From an uncultured Gammaproteobacteria bacterium (GTDB lineage: Bacteria; Pseudomonadota; Gammaproteobacteria; Magnimaribacterales; Magnimaribacteraceae), in assembly GCA_913042085.1 (NCBI GenBank), contig CAJWKH010000005.1:1-32663 (forward strand): a DNA stretch of 32,663 nucleotides. Reading direction: 5' to 3'. Position numbers and translations under genes: made by a program. Below, piece by piece: positions 27,146 to 32,663 of the stretch (its first letter is position 1; each line of letters opens with the position of its first letter). Below the pieces are notes generated by a model. The model was given only the letters and a program-made list of their open reading frames with translations, was not told the origin of the DNA and searched no databases.

Positions 27146-28702
27146 ATGAGATTTTCTTTAGAAGATTTAAGGAAATTTGAGGCTCTCCCAGAATTAAATC
27201 TTATTAATAGAGGAATAGAGAAGGAAAGCTTAAGAGTAAGTAGCAAAGGAGAAATTTCTAAACTTCCCCATCCTTCTAAACTAGGATCAGCTCTCACCAA
27301 CCCTTATATCACGACTGATTTTTCTGAATCGCTTCTAGAGTTAATTACGCCAACCTTTAATAGCGCCAAGGAGTGTCTGGACTTCCTTAAAGAATTGCAT
27401 GTATTCGTCTACAGCAACATTGATGATGAATATCTTTGGCCGTTCAGTATGCCTTGCCCGATAGCCTCAAACGAAGAGATACCTATTGGAAATTACGGCA
27501 CTTCAAATCAAGGAATGATTAAGACAATATACAGAAGAGGCCTTGCAAATAGATACGGTAGCATGATGCAGGCAATTGCAGGAATACATTACAACTTCTC
27601 TTTCTCAGATAAATTTTTAGAAGTTCTTGCACATCAATCTAATCAAGAAATTCAGGCCTTTAAAAACCAAACTTATCTGGGCATGGCTAGAAACTTTAAA
27701 AGATTTGGGTGGATATACTTGCTTCTATTTGGCTCTTCTCCTGCAGTGTGTAACTCTTTTGTTGCCGGCAAAGAACATGACCTTGAAGAATTACCCTCAG
27801 GCGGTTTTTATAAGCCTTCTGCAACTTCTTTAAGAATGGGAGATTTGGGTTATATCAGCAAAGCCCAAGACGATTTAAATATTTCTTATAACAGCATAGA
27901 AGAATATTGCTCTGACCTAAAGAATGCCTTAGTTAAAACTTATGAGCCTTACGAAAAAATTGGTGAATTTAATGAAGAAGAAAGGGTTCAGCTAAACACT
28001 TCTGTGATTCAGATTGAAAACGAGTATTACAGTACCATAAGGCCCAAGCGGGTTTGCCCTTCTGGAGAAAGGCCTATAAATATTTTAAATTCTGAAGGAA
28101 TAGATTATCTCGAGCTAAGGTGTGTTGATTTAAACCCTTACAGCTCAATTGGCATTACAGAAGACCAGATTAATTTCTTAGACACTCTTTTAATTTATTG
28201 TTTTGTTGCAGATAGTCCAGCGATTAGCCTTGAAGAATCTTCTAGAATACAAAGGAACCATGAAAAGGTAGTAAATGAAGGCAGAGATGAAGGCGCCTTG
28301 CTTGAGACGGCCGATGGATCAATTCCCTTAAAAGAGGAAGCTAATAAACTTCTTCTAGAGCTAGAAATAGTGGCTGAATTCATGGATAGAGAAGTATTTC
28401 AGGACCAGAATATAAATTGGCTGTCGTCTATTACAGACCAAAAAGAAAATCTACTAACTCCAAATGGAACCTTAAGTGGTCAGGTTTTGAAAGACCTGAA
28501 AGACGAAGACCTCTCATTTAGAGACCTTGGAAACAAGATGTCTAATCTGCATCAGAATACAATGACATCTGAAATATCTAATTTGGATGAATTGTTTCTT
28601 GATGCCAGCAAAAAGTCCTTAGAAGATACAAAAAACATAGAATCCTCGAACCAAACAGACTTTGAAGATTATTTAAAAGAATTTCTAGAGAAGATATCTT
28701 GA
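27146..28702 (+). CDS. gshA: Glutamate-cysteine ligase (proteobacterial type)
   Basis: GIEKESLRV, YITTDFSESLLELITP, WPFSMPCPI, GYISKAQDDLNISYNS. Confidence 0.96.
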   Translation: MRFSLEDLRKFEALPELNLINRGIEKESLRVSSKGEISKLPHPSKLGSALTNPYITTDFSESLLELITPTFNSAKECLDFLKELHVFVYSNIDDEYLWPFSMPCPIASNEEIPIGNYGTSNQGMIKTIYRRGLANRYGSMMQAIAGIHYNFSFSDKFLEVLAHQSNQEIQAFKNQTYLGMARNFKRFGWIYLLLFGSSPAVCNSFVAGKEHDLEELPSGGFYKPSATSLRMGDLGYISKAQDDLNISYNSIEEYCSDLKNALVKTYEPYEKIGEFNEEERVQLNTSVIQIENEYYSTIRPKRVCPSGERPINILNSEGIDYLELRCVDLNPYSSIGITEDQINFLDTLLIYCFVADSPAISLEESSRIQRNHEKVVNEGRDEGALLETADGSIPLKEEANKLLLELEIVAEFMDREVFQDQNINWLSSITDQKENLLTPNGTLSGQVLKDLKDEDLSFRDLGNKMSNLHQNTMTSEISNLDELFLDASKKSLEDTKNIESSNQTDFEDYLKEFLEKIS

Positions 28703-28754
28703 CGTTTGATAAAGAATCGTTAATTTATCCATCTACAATTAATAGGAATATATT

Positions 28755-29747
28755 ATGAGAGCTTTTATATGTAATGAATTTGGTCCGGTAGATTCGCACA
28801 AAGTAGAAGAAGTGCCTGATCCAGAAGCTGGTCCCGGTCAAGTTGTTGTTGATATCAAAGCAACTGGCATCAGCTTCCCTGATGTCTTAATAGTTCAGGG
28901 CTTATACCAATTTAAACCGCCCTTTCCATTCAGTCCTGGAAGTGAAATCTCTGGCGTAATTGAATCAGTTGGCGAAGGAGTTACTTTGCATCAAGTAGGA
29001 GATAGAGTAATAGGGAGCGTTGGCTCCGGAGGTCTTCGTGAAAAGGGTGTTTATTCTGAACATCAACTTATGCCGTTGCCTGAATCTATGGACTTTCAAA
29101 CGGGTGCAGGATTTCCTCTTAATTATGGAACCACCTATCATGCTTTCAAACAAAGAGGTGAGCTAAAAGCAGGAGAATCTGTTTTAGTTCTAGGAGCTGG
29201 AGGTGGATTAGGAATTACGGCTATCCATGTTGCAAAAGCTATGGGCGCTAAAGTCATAGCGGCAGCCTCATCCCAAGAAAAAATTGATTTGTGCATTAAA
29301 GAAGGTGCTGATGAAGGGATAATTTATCAAAGGGATATGGATCGTGACTTACAAAAAAAGTTCTCTGAGGATATTAAGGAAGTCTCTGGAGGCGGTGTAA
29401 ATATGGTTTATGATCTTGTGGGTGGTGATTATGCTGAGCCTGCATTGAGAGCGATAGCAAGACATGGAAAATACTTAGTTATTGGATTTACAGCGGGAAT
29501 ACCAAAAATGCCCCTCAACTTAACACTTCTTAAGGAATGCCAAATCTTAGGAGTATTTTGGGGGCAGTTTGCTGCAATCGACCAAGCAGAGAATGCACAA
29601 AACTTTAAAGAACTTTTTGATCTTCATGCAGATGGCAAAATTAAACCTTTTGTTACCGAAAGTTACTCTTTAGATGAATCGGCAAAAGCGATAATGACCC
29701 TAGAAGAAAGAAAAGTACTAGGTAAAGTTGTTGTAAGCATGGAATAA
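28755..29747 (+). CDS. Zinc-type alcohol dehydrogenase-like / NADPH:quinone oxidoreductase family
   Basis: MRAFICNEFGPVDS, FPFSPGSEISGVIESVGEGV, GESVLVLGAGGGLGITAIHVAKAMGAKVIAAASS. Confidence 0.92.
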   Translation: MRAFICNEFGPVDSHKVEEVPDPEAGPGQVVVDIKATGISFPDVLIVQGLYQFKPPFPFSPGSEISGVIESVGEGVTLHQVGDRVIGSVGSGGLREKGVYSEHQLMPLPESMDFQTGAGFPLNYGTTYHAFKQRGELKAGESVLVLGAGGGLGITAIHVAKAMGAKVIAAASSQEKIDLCIKEGADEGIIYQRDMDRDLQKKFSEDIKEVSGGGVNMVYDLVGGDYAEPALRAIARHGKYLVIGFTAGIPKMPLNLTLLKECQILGVFWGQFAAIDQAENAQNFKELFDLHADGKIKPFVTESYSLDESAKAIMTLEERKVLGKVVVSME

Positions 29748-29754
29748 AGCTTGT

Positions 29755-30213
29755 TTGAAATCATTTAAGCCCCTATATATTTATTTAGTCCTTCTGTTTG
29801 GCTTCATACCGTTTATTTCAGCTATAGATAACGAGAAAGATTTTGTCTACGACCTTTCTTTGGCCACTCAGGGTGTGGCGGTAAGTCAATACAATACAGG
29901 CGTTAATTATTATATCGGCAGAGGAATTGATAAAGATCTTGAGAAAGCTGTTTATTGGTACCAAATGGCTAGCGAAGAAGGACACTCAAAAGCTCCTTTT
30001 AACATAGGTATTATTTACGCCAATGGAGAGGTAACTGATAAAAATCTTACCTTGGCACTGGAATACTTCTTACTCTCAGCGGAAAGAGGTAACAAAGAAG
30101 CAAAGAATTTTATTAAGCTACTGAAGCGCCATGGTGGTTCAAGTCTTGAAGAATCTCTAGCAGAGATTTGCTGCCCCGAACCTTTATCCCACTCGATGGT
30201 ATCTAAAAACTGA
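29755..30213 (+). CDS. Sel1-repeat (TPR-like) secreted protein, apparent TTG start
   Basis: Signal peptide, YNTGVNYYIGRGIDKDLEKAVYWYQMASEEGHSKAPFNIGIIYANGE repeat units. Confidence 0.82.
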   Translation: MKSFKPLYIYLVLLFGFIPFISAIDNEKDFVYDLSLATQGVAVSQYNTGVNYYIGRGIDKDLEKAVYWYQMASEEGHSKAPFNIGIIYANGEVTDKNLTLALEYFLLSAERGNKEAKNFIKLLKRHGGSSLEESLAEICCPEPLSHSMVSKN

Positions 30214-30235
30214 TAGCAGATTACATAGAAAGTCT

Positions 30236-30241
30236 TATAAT
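30236..30241 (+). promoter_or_regulatory. Candidate -10 TATAAT upstream of typA
   Basis: Perfect TATAAT 18 nt before the ATG, -35 unclear. Confidence 0.35.
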
Positions 30242-30259
30242 CGCGGCTTTCAAAATTCT

Positions 30260-32035
30260 ATGTCAGTTAATAATCTAAGAAATATAGCCATCATTGCCCA
30301 TGTTGATCACGGCAAAACTACTCTCGTGGACAAACTGCTTCAACAGTCTGGAACGCTTGATAGAAAAAATATGGAAACCGAAAGGGTCATGGACTCTGAC
30401 GATCAAGAAAAAGAAAGGGGCATAACCATTCTTGCTAAGAATACTGCCATTACTTGGAACGAACACAGAATAAACATTGTGGACACGCCGGGGCACGCAG
30501 ATTTTGGCGGTGAAGTAGAAAGAGTTCTTTCCATGGTTGATTCAGTATTGCTACTGGTTGATGCTGTGGACGGACCTATGCCGCAGACTAGATTCGTTAC
30601 CCAAAAGGCATTTGATCAAGGGCTAAATCCTATACTGGTCATCAATAAAGTAGATAGGCCTGGAGCAAGGGCTGACTGGGTATTGGATCAAGTTTTTGAT
30701 TTATTCGACAGATTGGACGGGAATGATGATCAGCTAGATTTTCCTGTCGTATATGCTTCGGCACTAAATGGAGTTGCGGGACTTGATGAAAATCAAATGT
30801 CAAAAGACATGTCTCCTTTAATGGACTTAATCATAGATCAAGTTAAACCTCCTGAAGTTAATGATGAGGGTCCTCTTCAAATGCAAATTAGTGCTTTAGA
30901 TTACAGCAGTTACGTTGGAGTTATAGGAATTGGAAGAATTAGCAGAGGGAAAGTAAAACCAAATGAACGAGTAATCATAGCTGGATCTGATAAAACAGAG
31001 CGCAGGGGGAAAATATTACAAGTAATGGGCTACAACGGACTAGAGAGGATTGAAGTCCAAGAAGCTCAAGCTGGAGATATTATCTGTGTTACCGGCATAG
31101 ATGAGCTCAACATATCAGATACCCTGTGCAGCCCAGACAAAGTTGAGGCCCTTCCCCCTCTTAGCGTTGACGAGCCAACCGTGAGCATGACCTTTCAAGT
31201 GAATGACTCTCCTTTTGCGGGCAGAGAGGGAAAATATATTTCTTCAAGAAACTTAAAAGAGAGATTGGAACAAGAGCTTATCCATAATGTGGCCTTGAGA
31301 GTGGAACAAGGCGATACGCCTGATAAATTCAAAGTATCAGGAAGAGGAGAGTTACATCTTTCAGTTTTAATAGAAAATATGAGACGAGAAGAATATGAGC
31401 TTGGTGTTTCTAAACCTGAAGTTATCCAAAAAGAAGTAGGAGGTGAAATTCATGAACCCTTTGAGCAAATTGTTATAGATGTAGAAGATAAACATCAGGG
31501 AGCAATTATGGAAGAAATGGGAACAAGAAAAGCTGACCTTCAAAATATGGAACCAGACGGCAAGGGCAGAATAAAGTTAGAATTCTTAGCACCCTCTAGA
31601 GGCATGATAGGTTTTAGGTCTAGCTTCTTAACCATGACTAGTGGAACCGGGATCATGACGAGCGTCTTCGATCACTACGGAAAAGCTAAAGACGGCGAGT
31701 TGGCTAAAAGACAAAACGGTGTTCTGGTGTCGATGACAGCAGGAAAAACTTTGGCTTACTCTCTTTTTAATTTGCAAGAAAGAGGCAGAATGTTTGTAGG
31801 GCATGGCACTGATGTTTATAACGGGCAAATTGTCGGCCTTCATTCTAGAGACAACGATCTTCCAGTTAATCCAACTAAAGCAAAACAATTGACCAACATT
31901 AGGGCTGCTGGATCTGATGAAAACCTAATTCTTACGCCTCATATAGAACATACCCTCGAACAGGCTCTTGAATTTGTAGAAGATGACGAGCTAGTTGAAG
32001 TTACTCCCAATTCGATTAGACTAAGAAAAAAATAA
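30260..32035 (+). CDS. typA: Ribosome-associated GTPase TypA/BipA
   Basis: [78 protein letters not shown]. Confidence 0.98.
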   Translation: MSVNNLRNIAIIAHVDHGKTTLVDKLLQQSGTLDRKNMETERVMDSDDQEKERGITILAKNTAITWNEHRINIVDTPGHADFGGEVERVLSMVDSVLLLVDAVDGPMPQTRFVTQKAFDQGLNPILVINKVDRPGARADWVLDQVFDLFDRLDGNDDQLDFPVVYASALNGVAGLDENQMSKDMSPLMDLIIDQVKPPEVNDEGPLQMQISALDYSSYVGVIGIGRISRGKVKPNERVIIAGSDKTERRGKILQVMGYNGLERIEVQEAQAGDIICVTGIDELNISDTLCSPDKVEALPPLSVDEPTVSMTFQVNDSPFAGREGKYISSRNLKERLEQELIHNVALRVEQGDTPDKFKVSGRGELHLSVLIENMRREEYELGVSKPEVIQKEVGGEIHEPFEQIVIDVEDKHQGAIMEEMGTRKADLQNMEPDGKGRIKLEFLAPSRGMIGFRSSFLTMTSGTGIMTSVFDHYGKAKDGELAKRQNGVLVSMTAGKTLAYSLFNLQERGRMFVGHGTDVYNGQIVGLHSRDNDLPVNPTKAKQLTNIRAAGSDENLILTPHIEHTLEQALEFVEDDELVEVTPNSIRLRKK

Positions 32036-32049
32036 AAGGAGTAATTCTT

Positions 32050-32346
32050 ATGACTGTAAATGTTTTTGTAGAAGGACAATTAAAAGATGGCGAAAAAGAT
32101 GGGTTTACAGAAATCTGCAAAGAAGCTTTTAAAGTAACTCGGGATTTCGATGGTTGTAAACATATCGACTTGGTTTATAACACGGAAGACGGAAATAGCT
32201 GGGTTTTTAATGAGACCTGGGAATCAAAAGAGCATTACGATAAATATTTAAAATTCAGAACTGAAGATGGTACTTTAGAGACCATAGCGGGCTTGTGCGA
32301 AGACGTACCTTCAATAAAAATCTTTGATATCATTGATACCCAATAA
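32050..32346 (+). CDS. Antibiotic biosynthesis monooxygenase (ABM)-domain protein
   Basis: VNVFVEGQLKDGEKDGFTEICKEAFKVTRDFDGCKHIDLVYN...NETWESKEHYDKYLKFR typical ABM fold. Confidence 0.82.
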   Translation: MTVNVFVEGQLKDGEKDGFTEICKEAFKVTRDFDGCKHIDLVYNTEDGNSWVFNETWESKEHYDKYLKFRTEDGTLETIAGLCEDVPSIKIFDIIDTQ

Positions 32347-32362
32347 ATAAAATAAAAAAGAC

Positions 32363-32663
32363 ATGGAAACGTCGCTATTTTTTAAAACCTTTGTTGTTTT
32401 CGGCACTCAACTGTCTTTGGTATTTGGGATCTGCTACTACTTTATTTACGGGGCCAGAAAGGCGACGTTAGCCGGTGAGCCTTTTCTTGGTGTTGTTTTT
32501 GAGAAAAGATACAACAAAAACGGAGAGCTCGATTTATTTTCAGCAGAGGTAGAAGAATATGATAAATGGGTCTTCAAAGAACAAGCGGAATTAAATGCTC
32601 TTTTCTACAAAGACAAATTGGCTTATGAAAAGCGCAAGAAAGATCTTGAAATAGAGATGGAGT
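32363..32663 (+). CDS. Hypothetical membrane protein, 3' end outside the window (METSLFFKTFVVFGTQLSLVFGICYYFIYGARKATLAGEPFLG...)
   Basis: Open frame to window end; N-terminal TM helix followed by charged helical region. Confidence 0.65.
   Translation, partial: METSLFFKTFVVFGTQLSLVFGICYYFIYGARKATLAGEPFLGVVFEKRYNKNGELDLFSAEVEEYDKWVFKEQAELNALFYKDKLAYEKRKKDLEIEME

Noticed and set aside
30217-30255. Imperfect hairpin around GAAAGTCTTATAATCGCGGCTTTC before typA as a regulatory RNA
   Set aside because: Only a 5-bp stem, and it overlaps an obvious -10 TATAAT; promoter is the simpler reading.
1-32663. CRISPR arrays, transposases/IS, toxin-antitoxin or phage genes
   Set aside because: No regularly spaced repeats, transposase motifs or phage structural genes seen on either strand.

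Overview
The window is 32.7 kb of AT-rich, gene-dense bacterial chromosome. Gene order (lptM-lysA-dapF-DUF484-xerC-yigB; cytochrome c4-dsbA next to engB; polA) and strong AGA/AGG arginine-codon preference suggest a streamlined marine gammaproteobacterium, possibly SAR86-like; this is inference only. Core blocks: ahcY (5' truncated)-argH; lptM-lysA-dapF-DUF484-xerC-HAD; cytochrome c5; a glutaryl-CoA dehydrogenase-like acyl-CoA dehydrogenase; tRNA-Arg(CCG); engB-FkbM methyltransferase-polA-dsbB-pckA-gshA-quinone oxidoreductase-Sel1-typA-ABM protein. The accessory part (about 9.0-19.4 kb) has: (i) an Fnr-type regulator with all four expected cysteines and an ExxSR recognition helix, preceded by two overlapping unannotated microprotein genes (42 and 56 aa) and a perfect FNR box TTGATGTAAATCAA; (ii) an amidohydrolase (D-aminoacylase type) whose arginine codon usage is opposite to its neighbours; (iii) a TPP-dependent decarboxylase/synthase-like gene converging on a minus-strand run of nitroreductase, acyl-CoA synthetase, carotenoid/stilbene oxygenase, MaoC hydratase and CitE/HpcH lyase. 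Three small genes were missed by the ORF track: lptM and the two microproteins. No CRISPR array, rRNA or convincing mobile element was seen.
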